Both the position numbers and the translations under genes were made by a program. Positions 36,175 to 44,947 of a stretch of 64,000 bases of DNA are shown here, one piece after another (position 1 is the stretch's first letter; the number at the start of each line of letters is the position of its first letter). The notes beneath the pieces were generated by a model that had not been told where the DNA came from, did no database searches, and saw nothing but the letters and a program-made list of their open reading frames with translations. This DNA is from Saccharopolyspora hordei (GTDB lineage: Bacteria; Actinomycetota; Actinomycetes; Mycobacteriales; Pseudonocardiaceae), in the NCBI RefSeq assembly GCF_013410345.1, contig NZ_JACCFJ010000001.1, positions 4,005,001 through 4,069,000 of the forward strand, written 5' to 3'.

Positions 36175-37632
36175 GTGAACGTCTTCCGAACGATGCCCGT
36201 CGAGGACATCCTCACCCGCGGTGAGCGCAGCGGACTGATCCGCAGGCTCACCGGCAAGGACCTGATCGGTTTCGGCATCGGCATCATCATCGGCACCGGC
36301 GTGTTCACGCTGGCCGGCATCGAGGCCAAGGACCACGCCGGCCCCGGTGTGGTGCTGTCCTTCGTCGTCGGCGGCATCGTGGCCGCGCTGGCGGCGCTGT
36401 GCTACGCCGAGCTCTCCTCCGCGGTGCCGACCGCCGGCAGCGCCTACACCTACGGCTACGCCACGCTCGGCGAGCTGTTCGCCTGGATCATCGGCTGGGA
36501 CCTGCTGCTGGAGTTCGCCCTGGGCGCCGCGGTGGTCTCCCGCAGCTGGTCGGGCTACATCGCGAACCTGCTCGGCCTGCCCGCGGAGTGGTTCGGCGAG
36601 GACGCCACCGTCAACGTCGGCGCGATCTTGATCATCGCGGCCCTGACCGCCATCGCGGTGATCGGCATCCGCGAGTCGTCGTGGGTGACCAACGCGCTCG
36701 TGGTCGTCAAGGTCGCGGTGTGCGTGCTGGTGGTCGTCGCGGGCCTGTTCTTCTTCACCGGGGCCCACCTGGACCCGTTCATCCCGCCGTCGCAGCCGGC
36801 CGCGGAGAGCGCGACCGCGCTGGAGCAGCCGCTGGTGCAGGTGCTGCTCGGCATGGAGCAGTCGATGTACGGCATCGGCGGGGTGTTCACCGCGGCGGCG
36901 ATCGTGTTCTTCGCCTACACCGGCTTCGAGGCGCTGGCCAACCTGGGTGAGGAGACCCGGCGGCCCAAGCGCGACCTGCCGGTCGGCCTGCTCGGCAGCC
37001 TCGTCGTCTGCACCCTGCTGTACGTGCTGGTCGCGATCGTGCTCACCGCGATGGTCGACTACCGGCAGATCGACGAGGGCGCCCCGCTGGCGGCGGCGTT
37101 CCAGTCGGTCGGCCAGCCGTGGGTGGCGGCGCTCATCTCGCTGGGCGCGGTGACCGGCCTGACGTCGGTGATGATGGTCGAGCTGGTCACCATCGGCCGG
37201 ATCGGCTTCGCGATGAGCCGCGACGGCCTGCTGCCGCCCAAGCTCTCCCAGGTGCACCCGAAGTGGGGCACGCCGCACCGGATGACCATCGGCGGCGCGG
37301 TGGTGATCATGGTGCTGGCCGGGTTCGTCCCGATCTCCGAGCTGGCGGACATGGTGAGCATCGGCGCCCTGTCCGGCTTCGTGATCGTCTCGCTCGCGGT
37401 GCCGGTCCTGCGCCGCACCAAGCCGGACCTGCAGCGGCCGTTCCGGGTCCCGCTGTCGCCGTGGCTGCCGATCCTCAGCGCCGTGGCCTGCCTGTACCTG
37501 ATGACGAACCTGGACGTCATCACCTGGCTCCGCTTCGCGGCCTGGCTGGTCATCGGCCTGCTGATCTACTTCTTCTACGGCTACCGCAACGCCCAGCTCG
37601 CCAAGGAGGCCCCGGACACCGCGCACGACTGA
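36175..37632 (+). CDS. APC family amino-acid permease (CAT type)
   Basis: A 485-residue permease with 12-14 helices. The family signature is clear at helix 1 (GFGIGIIIGTGVFTLAG) and in helix 2-3 (CYAELSSAVPTAGSAYTYGY), with FFAYTGFEALANLGEETRRP near residue 245. It probably takes up cationic or other amino acids through the cytoplasmic membrane. The GTG at 36175 follows a TACTGT -10-like hexamer (36161-36166) by only eight bases, suggesting a leaderless transcript; a TTG at 36169 is the alternative. It is convergent with the next small gene across a shared terminator. Confidence 0.85.
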   Translation: MNVFRTMPVEDILTRGERSGLIRRLTGKDLIGFGIGIIIGTGVFTLAGIEAKDHAGPGVVLSFVVGGIVAALAALCYAELSSAVPTAGSAYTYGYATLGELFAWIIGWDLLLEFALGAAVVSRSWSGYIANLLGLPAEWFGEDATVNVGAILIIAALTAIAVIGIRESSWVTNALVVVKVAVCVLVVVAGLFFFTGAHLDPFIPPSQPAAESATALEQPLVQVLLGMEQSMYGIGGVFTAAAIVFFAYTGFEALANLGEETRRPKRDLPVGLLGSLVVCTLLYVLVAIVLTAMVDYRQIDEGAPLAAAFQSVGQPWVAALISLGAVTGLTSVMMVELVTIGRIGFAMSRDGLLPPKLSQVHPKWGTPHRMTIGGAVVIMVLAGFVPISELADMVSIGALSGFVIVSLAVPVLRRTKPDLQRPFRVPLSPWLPILSAVACLYLMTNLDVITWLRFAAWLVIGLLIYFFYGYRNAQLAKEAPDTAHD

Positions 37633-37644
37633 CGACCGTCCGAG

Positions 37645-37699
37645 ACGACAGCGGGGGGCACCCCCGCGCCGGCCCGGTGCGAGGTGCCCCCGCTGTCGT
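37645..37699. terminator. Long bidirectional terminator hairpin
   Basis: Arms 37645-37662 and 37683-37699 pair over 17 bp with one bulged G and a 20-base loop, between the convergent permease gene and the small hypothetical gene. Confidence 0.83.
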
Positions 37700-37888
37700 T
37701 CAGGCGGGGGTGGGGAGGTCGCGGATCGCCTGGGTGCCGAGCGCGATGAGGTCGGCGAGGTCCTGGCGGCCGACGGTGAGCACGTACTCGCTGCCGGGTC
37801 CACAGTGGAGGACCACGACGTCGTTGTGCCGGTCGAGCTCGTGGTGCACCGGCACCTCCTCCATCGAGACGGACGAGTCGATGAACAC
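37700..37888 (-). CDS. Small hypothetical protein
   Basis: A 62-residue protein (VFIDSSVSMEEVPVHHELDR start, VLTVGRQDLADLIALGTQAI near the end). I do not recognise a family, though size and place behind a decayed XRE-type regulator recall the small genes often paired with XRE/DUF5753 regulators in actinomycetes. GTG 37888 has GAGGGGG before it; ATG 37864 is a shorter option. The stop codon abuts the shared terminator. Confidence 0.5.
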   Translation of the reverse strand: MFIDSSVSMEEVPVHHELDRHNDVVVLHCGPGSEYVLTVGRQDLADLIALGTQAIRDLPTPA

Positions 37889-37926
37889 CCCGGCCCCCTC
37901 GTGTGCACCCGTGCTCCCGGCCTTCC

Positions 37927-38180
37927 TCAGTGGACGACCATGGTGACGCGATGGGACCGGGCGATCGCCGTGTGCGATCGTTCCCGGTCGGCGAAGCGCT
38001 GGGAATCTCCGGGGAGGAGGTCGGTCTGGGTGCGGCCGCGTTGGCGCTTCCGCGCCTGTGCGCCCACCGCGAGCGTGGTCTCGCGCCCTTCGCCGGAGAC
38101 CCCGTGGAAGTCCAGGAGCTTGCCGAGGTCGTCCTGGCTGAGCGTGCCCTCTGACTCCCACCACGCTCCGTTCCTGAGCA
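37927..38180 (-). pseudogene. Probable remnant of an XRE/DUF5753-type regulator
   Basis: In a minus frame without a plausible start codon I read NGAWWESEGTLSQDDLGKLL followed by DFHGVSGEGRETTLAVGAQA, then RKRQRGRTQTDLLPGD, ending at a stop at 37927-37929. The ExxxTxSQDDLxKLLDxxGV pattern matches the end of the HTH and the following linker of XRE regulators with DUF5753, but the first HTH helices and most of the ligand domain are missing. The best reading is a truncated relic. The 324-base gap it lies in has no other gene. Confidence 0.38.
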
Positions 38181-38191
38181 GCCTGGGGCGC

Positions 38192-38215
38192 TGACCGCGG
38201 ACACTCCCGCGGTCA
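38192..38215 (-). terminator. Hairpin terminator overlapping the GyrI-like stop codon
   Basis: A 9-bp perfect stem TGACCGCGG/CCGCGGTCA with loop ACACTC. Its right arm includes the stop codon of the GyrI-like gene (38213-38215). Confidence 0.65.
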
Positions 38216-38839
38216 GGCTCCTCCGGCGGTGACCGGTTGCCGGAGGATGGTGCGCCGCTTCTCCGGGGCGACCTTGCGGAAGTCGCTGAGGTAGACCTCG
38301 TGGTGCTTGCCGGTCAGGCGCAGCCCGTGGGCGGGGAGGAACTCCTCGTGCAGCTGCGCGAGCACCGCGGCCTCGTCGTCGAACGAACCGACGTGCAGGG
38401 TCTGCACGCACGTGCCCTCCCGCAACCGCTCGAAGCGGACCTCGTCGAGGCGCTCCGGCCGCTTGCCGGCGCCGACCCGCTCGACGGCTGCGGCGACCGT
38501 CGCGCCGTCGATCCAGTCGGGGACCATGAGCATCATCGTCCAGTCCCAGCGCGACTTGTCCCGGGCCGTCGTGAAGGCGTCCATGTCCTCGGCCCACCAC
38601 AGGCCCTCCAGCGGCGGGACCACGTAGTCCCGGCCGAGCTCCTGCTTGCTGGCGAACTTGAGCGCGTAGGCCACCGGGTAGAGCGCTTCCACCGCTGCGG
38701 CGAAGGCGGGCGAGGTGTTGGGATCGCCGTGCCCGTCGACCATCAGGTACTGCATCTCGGGCACGTCCAGGACCTCGAACCGGCCGCGGCGCGCCCGGTA
38801 GGCGTCGAGGCTCCGCTTGAAGTCGATCTTGTCCGTCAT
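38213..38839 (-). CDS. GyrI-like small-molecule-binding domain protein
   Basis: A 208-residue protein with two SHS2/GyrI-like repeats. Typical stretches are DFKRSLDAYRARRGRFEVLD at the start, MQYLMVDGHGDPNTSPAFAA near residue 30, and FDDEAAVLAQLHEEFLPAHG near residue 155, then HEVYLSDFRKVAPEKRRTIL at the end. Such stand-alone GyrI-like proteins bind drugs or lipophilic cations and may hydrolyse some of them. An ATG with CCGGAG upstream. It lies 78 bases after the MFS gene on the same strand and could share its transcript, which fits a drug-handling pair. Confidence 0.8.
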   Translation of the reverse strand: MTDKIDFKRSLDAYRARRGRFEVLDVPEMQYLMVDGHGDPNTSPAFAAAVEALYPVAYALKFASKQELGRDYVVPPLEGLWWAEDMDAFTTARDKSRWDWTMMLMVPDWIDGATVAAAVERVGAGKRPERLDEVRFERLREGTCVQTLHVGSFDDEAAVLAQLHEEFLPAHGLRLTGKHHEVYLSDFRKVAPEKRRTILRQPVTAGGA

Positions 38840-38917
38840 CGGGCACTCCGGCTCGGTCGGCCAGCCACCGCCTCGGAGAGGCTCGGCGCCATCCTGCCTG
38901 AGGGGTGCGACACCCGC

Positions 38918-40351
38918 TCAGGCACGCGCGGTGCGCCGCGCGAGGACGACCTCGGCCAAGGCCACCACCAGGGCCGCGGCGACGAAGCCGACCGAGACGA
39001 CCAGGCCGCTGCTGATCGCCGCGTCGAAGCCGCTGGTGCTCAGCACCGCGAAGAACAGCCCGGAGGCCGCCGCCGTGCCCACCGCCGAGCCGATGCGCTG
39101 GCCCGTCTGCTGGACACCGGCCGCGGTGCCGCCGTGGGCCGCGTCGATCTCGCTGAGGGTCACCGTCTGGTTCGGCGAGATGACCAGGCCGCTGCCGACG
39201 CCCGCCACCAGCAGCGGCGCCGCCGTCACCGCGCCCGCCATCGCGCCGGGGTGGGTGGCCAGCAGGAGATCCGTGGCCAGCAAGCCGAGCAGGGCCGCCA
39301 GCAGACCGATGATCACCAGGTGGCGGCCCAGCCGGTGCACGATCCGGCCGCCCAGCGCCGAGGACACCGCGGAACCGACCGCGAACGGCGTCAGCGCCAG
39401 CCCGGCCTGCAGCGCCGAGTACTCCAGGCCGCGCTGGAAGTACACCGCCAGCACGAAGAAGATGCTGGTGAACCCGGCGAAGTAGAGCAGGCCGAGGCTC
39501 GTGCCGAAGGAGTAGCTGCGGATGCGCAGCAGCCGCAGGTTCACCAGCGGGTGGTTCCCGCGCTCGCGGTACCAGTGCTCCCACGCGACGAACGCCGCCA
39601 GCAGCACGCCCGCGACCGCGAGCAGCCACCACGGGGTCCCGCCGCGCCCGCTCTCCTGCTCGACCAGCGGCAGCAGCAGGCACAGCAGGCCGCCGCCGAG
39701 CAGCAGCACCCCCACCAGGTCGAGGCTGCGGCGCGCCTCCCGCGTGCGGTCGCGCGGCAGGACGCGCCACCCGTAGAGGATCGCCGCCACACCGATCGGC
39801 AGGTTGACGAAGAACACCCAGCGCCAGCCGTGCTCCGCACCGGCCAGCTGGATGATCAGACCGCCGAGCAGCGGGCCGATCGCGGTGGAGATGCCCACCA
39901 CGGCGCCGAACAGACCGAAGGCCTTCCCGCGCTCCCGGCCGTGGAACAGCTGCTGCATCAGGCCGAGCACCTGCGGGTTGAGCAGGCCGCCGGCCACGCC
40001 CTGCAGCAGCCGGGCCACCACCAACCACAGCGGGGTCAGCGCGAACCCGGCCAGCGCGCTGGCCGCGGTGAACGCCGCCAGCGCCAGCAGGAACATCCGG
40101 CTGCGGCCGCGGTCGTCGCCGAGGCGGCCGGCCGGCACCAGCACCAGGCCGAAGGTCAGCGCGTAACCGGACACCACCCAGGACAGCGCCGCGGCGGGCG
40201 CCTCCAGCCCGCGCTGGATCGACGGCAGCGCGACGTTGACGATGCTGACGTCCAGCAGGGTCATGAAGCCCGCGATGAGGCAGACGGCCAGCACCCGCCA
40301 GCGGGTGGCAGGTGGTTCCGTGGTGGGGGTCGTCGACTTGGTGGGGTCCAC
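38918..40351 (-). CDS. DHA2 family MFS drug transporter (14 helices)
   Basis: A 477-residue exporter with about 14 membrane helices. Motif LLDVSIVNVALPSIQRGLEA in helix 1 and GRLGDDRGRSRMFL in loop 2-3 are typical of DHA2/QacA-type proteins; LLQGVAGGLLNPQVLGLMQQ is motif B/C-like. It should export cationic or hydrophobic drugs by proton antiport. GTG 40351 is the start. It faces the divergent XRE-TetR regulator across a 222-base spacer and precedes the GyrI-like gene. Confidence 0.85.
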   Translation of the reverse strand: MDPTKSTTPTTEPPATRWRVLAVCLIAGFMTLLDVSIVNVALPSIQRGLEAPAAALSWVVSGYALTFGLVLVPAGRLGDDRGRSRMFLLALAAFTAASALAGFALTPLWLVVARLLQGVAGGLLNPQVLGLMQQLFHGRERGKAFGLFGAVVGISTAIGPLLGGLIIQLAGAEHGWRWVFFVNLPIGVAAILYGWRVLPRDRTREARRSLDLVGVLLLGGGLLCLLLPLVEQESGRGGTPWWLLAVAGVLLAAFVAWEHWYRERGNHPLVNLRLLRIRSYSFGTSLGLLYFAGFTSIFFVLAVYFQRGLEYSALQAGLALTPFAVGSAVSSALGGRIVHRLGRHLVIIGLLAALLGLLATDLLLATHPGAMAGAVTAAPLLVAGVGSGLVISPNQTVTLSEIDAAHGGTAAGVQQTGQRIGSAVGTAAASGLFFAVLSTSGFDAAISSGLVVSVGFVAAALVVALAEVVLARRTARA

Positions 40352-40534
40352 GGGTCCAGCTCAGCACGTCGTCCCGGGGCCCGCACCACCCGGGGCACCC
40401 GGGCGTTGCGACCGACTGACCCATCAATCACGCCACCCGCCCGAGCGACCCCGCACCGCTCCCCGTTCACGCACTTTGGCTAGGAACGTTGTGCGCAACC
40501 GCCGGACCGGTGACCGATCGCAACACGGTCAGTT

Positions 40535-40553
40535 CATTGCGATTCTCGCAATG
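40535..40553. promoter_or_regulatory. Perfect palindrome CATTGCGA-TTC-TCGCAATG, operator of the carnitine regulator
   Basis: An 8-bp perfect inverted repeat with a three-base spacer lies 21 bases before the regulator start. A related shorter element, GTTGTGCGCAAC, is at 40488-40499. TTGCG half-sites occur in both. The place suggests autoregulation, and possibly control of the divergent MFS gene. The binding protein is inferred. Confidence 0.55.
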
Positions 40554-40573
40554 GACTGTTAGCGTGCTGCCTC

Positions 40574-41434
40574 GTGGAGGACACGACGGCCGCGTTGCGC
40601 CAGCGGGTGCGCGAGGTGCTGCGCCAGTACCCCGGGAGCCAGCGCGCTTTCGCCGAGCAGATCGGCTTGGACCCCACCAAGCTGTCCAAGTCGCTGACCG
40701 GCACGCGGCGCTTCACCCCGGTCGAGCTCACCCGCATCGCCGAGCTCACCGGCGTCACGGTGAACTGGTTGATCAACGGCGGCGACGACGTCGAGACGGT
40801 CGCGGCCGCGCCGCGGCGCACGGCCCGCCCGGAGCGGGACCCGAGCGACCTCCGCGAGTCCAGCCGCTACCAGCAGATCCTCGACGCCGCCTGGCGCCTG
40901 ATCGCCGAACGCGGCTACCACTCGGTGCGCGTGTCCGACGTGGCCAAGGAGTGCGGCACCAGCGCGGCGACCATCCACTACTACTTCCCCGGCCGCGACG
41001 ACCTGCTCACCGAGACCCTGCGCTACTCGGTGCGGCAGGCCTTCGACCGGCAGGTCGCCGAGCTGCACGCCATCGACGACGCCCACGAGCGGCTGCTCCG
41101 GCTCGTCGAGCTGCAGCTGCCCACACCCGGCCTGCTGCGGCAGGAGTGGTCGATCTGGTTGCAGGTGTGGAACGAGAGCGCGCTCAACCCGGACCTGCAG
41201 GTGCTGCACAGCGACTCCTACACGCGCTGGCACGACACGATCGCCCGCACCATCCGGCAGGGCCAGGAGCAGGGCGTGTTCGTCGACACCGACGCCGAGG
41301 AGCTGACCGTCACGCTCACCGCGCTGATCGACGGCCTGGGCATCCAGGTGCTCGCCGGACGCCCCGGCCGGTCGGTGGAGCGCATGCGCAAGGTGCTGCG
41401 CGAGTTCGTCGAGCGCGAAGTCGTCCGGCACTGA
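40574..41434 (+). CDS. XRE-TetR fusion transcriptional regulator
   Basis: A 286-residue protein with two DNA-binding modules. Residues about 5-75 form a Cro/XRE HTH (QRAFAEQIGLDPTKLSKSLT, then LTRIAELTGVTVNWLINGG). Residues about 95-150 form a TetR HTH (YQQILDAAWRLIAERGYHSV, then CGTSAATIHYYFPGRDDLL), followed by a BetI-like C-terminal domain. Most TetR regulators have one HTH, so this layout is unusual. Just downstream are the carnitine genes, whose control is its likely task. GTG 40574 follows a -10-like TGTTAG closely, hinting at a leaderless transcript. Confidence 0.82.
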   Translation: MEDTTAALRQRVREVLRQYPGSQRAFAEQIGLDPTKLSKSLTGTRRFTPVELTRIAELTGVTVNWLINGGDDVETVAAAPRRTARPERDPSDLRESSRYQQILDAAWRLIAERGYHSVRVSDVAKECGTSAATIHYYFPGRDDLLTETLRYSVRQAFDRQVAELHAIDDAHERLLRLVELQLPTPGLLRQEWSIWLQVWNESALNPDLQVLHSDSYTRWHDTIARTIRQGQEQGVFVDTDAEELTVTLTALIDGLGIQVLAGRPGRSVERMRKVLREFVEREVVRH

Positions 41435-41506
41435 CATCCCCCAAGACCCACCTGGGCTCCGGACGGGTGCCCGGGCGCTGGAAGCTGCCCACGAGAGGAG
41501 AGCCCG

Positions 41507-42391
41507 ATGGCCGACGAAGTCATCATCACCGCCGCGCTCACCGGCGCCGGTGACACCACACGCAAGAGCGAGTTCGTCCCGGTCACCCCGGAGCAGATCG
41601 CCAAGGACGCGGTCGAGGCCGCCGAGGCCGGGGCGGCCGTGGTGCACGTCCACGTCCGCAACGTCGAGACCGGCCAGGGCTCGCGGGACGTCGCGCTCTA
41701 CCGCGAGGTCGTCGAGCGCATCAAGGAGACCGGCGTCGACGTGGTCATCAACCTCACCGCGGGCATGGGCGGCGACCTGGTCATCGACACCGAGGACCCG
41801 CTCAAGCCGGTGGACGGCACCGACCTGGTCAACGGCCTGGAGCGGCTGCCGCACGTCGAGGAGCTGCTGCCGGACATCTGCACGCTGGACTGCGGGTCGC
41901 TCAACTTCGGCGACGGCAGCCAGCTCTACATCTCCACCCCGGACATGCTGCGCGCCGGCGCCGAGCGGATCCAGGAGCTGGGCGTCAAGCCGGAGCTGGA
42001 GATCTTCGACACCGGCAACCTGTGGTTCGCCAAGCAGCTGCTCGCCGAGGGCCTGCTGGACGAGCCGCCGCTGTTCCAGCTGTGCACGGGCATCCCGTGG
42101 GGCGCGCCGCCGGACCCGGGCCTGCTGCAGGCGATGGTGAACATGCTGCCCGAGGGCGCGAACTGGGCGAGCTTCGCCCTCGGCCGCAACCAGCTGCGCT
42201 GGGTGGGCCTGACCGCCGCGCTCGGCGGGAACGTGCGTGTGGGCCTGGAGGACAACCTCTACCTGAGCAAGGGCGTCAAGGCCACCAACGCCCAGCTCGT
42301 CGAGCGCGCGGTGACCATCGTCGAGGGCATGGGCATGCGGGTCGCCACCCCGGACCAGGCCCGCGAGCAGTTGGGCCTGGTGAAGCGATGA
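41507..42391 (+). CDS. BKACE-family beta-keto acid cleavage enzyme (probable dehydrocarnitine cleavage)
   Basis: A 294-residue DUF849/BKACE enzyme. Zn-ligand histidines are seen in VVHVHVRN near residue 46, and the typical [23 protein letters not shown] and GVGLEDN-like [19 protein letters not shown] stretches follow. BKACE enzymes move a beta-keto acid chain onto acetyl-CoA to give acetoacetate and a new acyl-CoA. With carnitine dehydrogenase next to it, 3-dehydrocarnitine is the likely substrate, giving betainyl-CoA. ATG with GAGAGGAGAG upstream. It overlaps the next gene by four bases. Confidence 0.88.
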   Translation: MADEVIITAALTGAGDTTRKSEFVPVTPEQIAKDAVEAAEAGAAVVHVHVRNVETGQGSRDVALYREVVERIKETGVDVVINLTAGMGGDLVIDTEDPLKPVDGTDLVNGLERLPHVEELLPDICTLDCGSLNFGDGSQLYISTPDMLRAGAERIQELGVKPELEIFDTGNLWFAKQLLAEGLLDEPPLFQLCTGIPWGAPPDPGLLQAMVNMLPEGANWASFALGRNQLRWVGLTAALGGNVRVGLEDNLYLSKGVKATNAQLVERAVTIVEGMGMRVATPDQAREQLGLVKR

Positions 42392-43356
42392 CGACCGAGA
42401 AGCACACCCCCTCCCCCGGCTCGGTGCGGCGGGTCGCCTGCGTCGGGGCCGGTGTCATCGGCGGCGGCTGGGTCGCGCACTTCCTGGCGCGCGGCTACCA
42501 GGTGACCGCGTGGGACCCGGCGCCCGACGCCGAGGCGAAGCTGCGGCGCCTGGTGGACGCCGCGTGGCCCGCGGTGACCGAACTGGGCCTGGCCGAGGGC
42601 GCCTCCCGCGACAACCTCGTCCTCGCCCCGACCCTGGCCGACGCGGTCGCCGACGCCGAGTTCGTGCAGGAGAGCGCGCCGGAGGACCTCGCGCTCAAGC
42701 GCGACCTGCTGGCCCGCATCGACGCGGCGACCCCGCCCGGCGTGGTGATCTCGTCCTCCACCTCCGGCTACGCCATGACCGAGATGCAGGTGGACTGCGC
42801 GCACCCGCAGCGGCTGGTCGTCGGGCACCCGTTCAACCCGCCGTACCTCATCCCGCTGGTCGAGGTGGTCGGCGGTGAGCGGACCGAGCCGTGGGCCGTG
42901 CGGTGGGCGAGCGAGTTCTTCGAGGTCGCCGGCAAGTCGGTGATCACCATGGACCGCGAGGTGCCGGGCTTCATCGCCAACCGCCTGCAGGAGGCGATCT
43001 GGCGCGAGGCGCTGCACATGGTCGCCAACGGCGAGGCCACCGTCGAGCAGATCGACGCCTCCATCACCGAGGGGCCGGGGCTGCGCTGGCCGATGTTCGG
43101 TCCGTGCCTGACCTTCCACCTCGCCGGTGGCGAGGGCGGCATGGCGCACATGCTGGACCACTTCGGCCCGTCGCTGAAGTCGCCCTGGACGCGGCTGGAG
43201 GCGCCCGAGCTCACCTCCGAGCTGCGCGATGCGATGGTGCGGGGCTGCGAGGAGGCGGCCGACGGCCGCAGCACCGCCGAGCTGGTCGCCGACCGCGACC
43301 GCGCGGTGATCGCCGTGATGCGGGCGGTCGACGAGGCGCGGAAGGGCAGGTCATGA
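42388..43356 (+). CDS. L-carnitine dehydrogenase (3-hydroxyacyl-CoA dehydrogenase family)
   Basis: A 322-residue NAD-dependent dehydrogenase. The Rossmann site is [20 protein letters not shown] near residue 14, with [17 protein letters not shown] near 147 and [20 protein letters not shown] near 190 as in LcdH proteins and crystallin-like hydroxyacid dehydrogenases. It would oxidise carnitine to 3-dehydrocarnitine for the preceding BKACE enzyme. ATG overlaps the previous TGA (ATGA), and its own stop overlaps the thioesterase start in the same way, so the three genes form a tightly coupled operon. Confidence 0.9.
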   Translation: MTTEKHTPSPGSVRRVACVGAGVIGGGWVAHFLARGYQVTAWDPAPDAEAKLRRLVDAAWPAVTELGLAEGASRDNLVLAPTLADAVADAEFVQESAPEDLALKRDLLARIDAATPPGVVISSSTSGYAMTEMQVDCAHPQRLVVGHPFNPPYLIPLVEVVGGERTEPWAVRWASEFFEVAGKSVITMDREVPGFIANRLQEAIWREALHMVANGEATVEQIDASITEGPGLRWPMFGPCLTFHLAGGEGGMAHMLDHFGPSLKSPWTRLEAPELTSELRDAMVRGCEEAADGRSTAELVADRDRAVIAVMRAVDEARKGRS

Positions 43357-43793
43357 GCGGGCTCGCCGCGTTCCACCAGCAGGTCCGTCCGGAGTGGATC
43401 GACTACAACGGGCACCTCAGCGAGGCCTACTACGTGCTGGTCTTCGGGTTCGCCACCGACGCGGTGATGGACCAGGTCGGTCTGGACGAGGCCTACCGCC
43501 GCAGCACGGGCTGCTCACTGTACACAGTGGAGGCCCACGTGCGGTACCTGCGCGAGGTGCGGCCGGACTCGGAGCTGGTGGTCACCAGCCGCGTGGTGGA
43601 CACCGGGGCGAAGAAGCTGCGGCTGTGCCACGAGATGTCGGTGGCGGGCACCGTGGTGGCCACCGAGGAGGTCATGGCGCTGCACGTCGACCAGGCGCGG
43701 GGCGGCACGACGCCGTTCCCCGACGCGGTCGCGGCACGGCTGGCCGAGCTCGTGGAGCCGCTGCCGGACTACGCGGGCCGGTCGATCGGCTGA
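43353..43793 (+). CDS. Hotdog-fold thioesterase (probable betainyl-CoA thioesterase)
   Basis: A 146-residue 4-hydroxybenzoyl-CoA-type thioesterase with the characteristic WIDYNGHLSEAYYVLVF near residue 16, where the Asp is catalytic, and TVEAHVRYLREVRPDSELVV near residue 58. In the carnitine pathway it would release glycine betaine from betainyl-CoA. In some bacteria this domain is fused to carnitine dehydrogenase; here it is separate but coupled by a four-base ATGA overlap. A hairpin follows the stop. Betaine may serve as an osmolyte or be demethylated toward glycine. Confidence 0.88.
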   Translation: MSGLAAFHQQVRPEWIDYNGHLSEAYYVLVFGFATDAVMDQVGLDEAYRRSTGCSLYTVEAHVRYLREVRPDSELVVTSRVVDTGAKKLRLCHEMSVAGTVVATEEVMALHVDQARGGTTPFPDAVAARLAELVEPLPDYAGRSIG

Positions 43794-43798
43794 GCGGA

Positions 43799-43834
43799 CC
43801 GGGTGGGCGGGAGCTCCGGTTCCCGCTCACCCGG
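43799..43834. terminator. Hairpin terminator at the end of the carnitine operon
   Basis: A 13-bp stem with one G-T pair (43799-43811 with 43822-43834) and a 10-base loop lies between the convergent thioesterase gene and the membrane protein gene; its left arm starts five bases after the stop. Confidence 0.75.
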
Positions 43835-43837
43835 CGG

Positions 43838-44698
43838 TCAGCCGCCGGTCCAGCACCCCGCGGCGACGACGACCAGACCGGCCACCGCCGACAGCACCGG
43901 GGCGCCGAACGACATCCCGCAGCGGATCGGCAGCGACGGTGCCGCGAAGAACACCAGGAACCAGCCCAGCGACGCGCTGACCGCGGTGATCCCCGGGCCG
44001 GCGTGCGCGACCGGCCCACGCCGCGCGACCAGCCTCGCCACCACCAGCACCGCGGCGGCCACCGCCGCGACCGGGAGCGCGGACCCGAGGTGCCCGAGGT
44101 TGTGGAGCAGGGCGGTGTCGTAGACGACGAGCACCAGCGCGCCCAACGCCGCCGTCGACACCGTGAACGCCACCAGGTCCGTCGCCGAGCCGGGCCGCTG
44201 CCGGTCACCGGCGCTCAACCGCGCCACCCACCACGGGGTCAGCAGGGCGGACGCGACGCACAGCGCGATGTCCTGGGCGGTGAAGGGGTTGAACAGGGAC
44301 CACTCGACCAGGCAGAAGGTCGCCGTGTGCGCGATCGCGAGCGGCCACACCGCGACCCGGCGGAACACCTCGGCGCCGCACCAGCGGCACACCGTCAGGT
44401 AGGCCAGCACGACGAACGGCAGCTCCAGCAGCGCGGGCACCCGCAGCAGGCTCCACGACAGCAGCTCCGGCCGCGGCCACCGCTCCGCCAGCCACCGCAG
44501 CACCGGGTCGTCGACGGCGAGCGCGAACCAGCCGTCCGGCAGGAAGCGGGCGATGGCCGTCGGGTCGCCGTGCCACACCCGCAGCAGGTAGACCGGGCAC
44601 AGCACCTGGTTGAGGTAGATCGCCGCGGTCACCACCAGCAGCCAGGTCCCGGGTGCCGCAGCGGAGTCGCGCGCCGCTCCCGCACCGGGCGGGTCCAC
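43838..44698 (-). CDS. Multi-pass membrane protein of unknown function, N terminus possibly frameshifted
   Basis: From GTG 44698 the protein has 286 residues with about eight helices (TWLLVVTAAIYLNQVLCPVY first, then ALLELPFVVLAYLTVCRWCG and others). I do not recognise the family; GDPTAIARFLPDGWFALAVD after helix 1 looks like a soluble loop. A second minus frame (44629-44856, GTG start) encodes a further hydrophobic helix (VAVALGALIVLSAASALVSW) and ends exactly where this one begins, so one base change would join them into about 338 residues. The true start is thus uncertain. Confidence 0.6.
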   Translation of the reverse strand: MDPPGAGAARDSAAAPGTWLLVVTAAIYLNQVLCPVYLLRVWHGDPTAIARFLPDGWFALAVDDPVLRWLAERWPRPELLSWSLLRVPALLELPFVVLAYLTVCRWCGAEVFRRVAVWPLAIAHTATFCLVEWSLFNPFTAQDIALCVASALLTPWWVARLSAGDRQRPGSATDLVAFTVSTAALGALVLVVYDTALLHNLGHLGSALPVAAVAAAVLVVARLVARRGPVAHAGPGITAVSASLGWFLVFFAAPSLPIRCGMSFGAPVLSAVAGLVVVAAGCWTGG

Positions 44699-44947
44699 CG
44701 CCAGCTGACCAGAGCGGAGGCTGCGGACAGGACGATCAGGGCACCGAGGGCGACGGCCACGGCAGGGCTTCCGGGTCCGGCGGGGACGCGTTCGAACCGC
44801 AGCCCAGCCGCCCGGCGCCGCGCGGCGGGCCGGAACGGCCAGGTCCGCCCGCGCACCGTGAGCAGGGCCGCCGCCGCTTGGGATGACCGGCCCGCCAGGA
44901 ATGGCTACGGTGGCGAGTGATCCCACCGGCGACCGACTGGAGGACCG

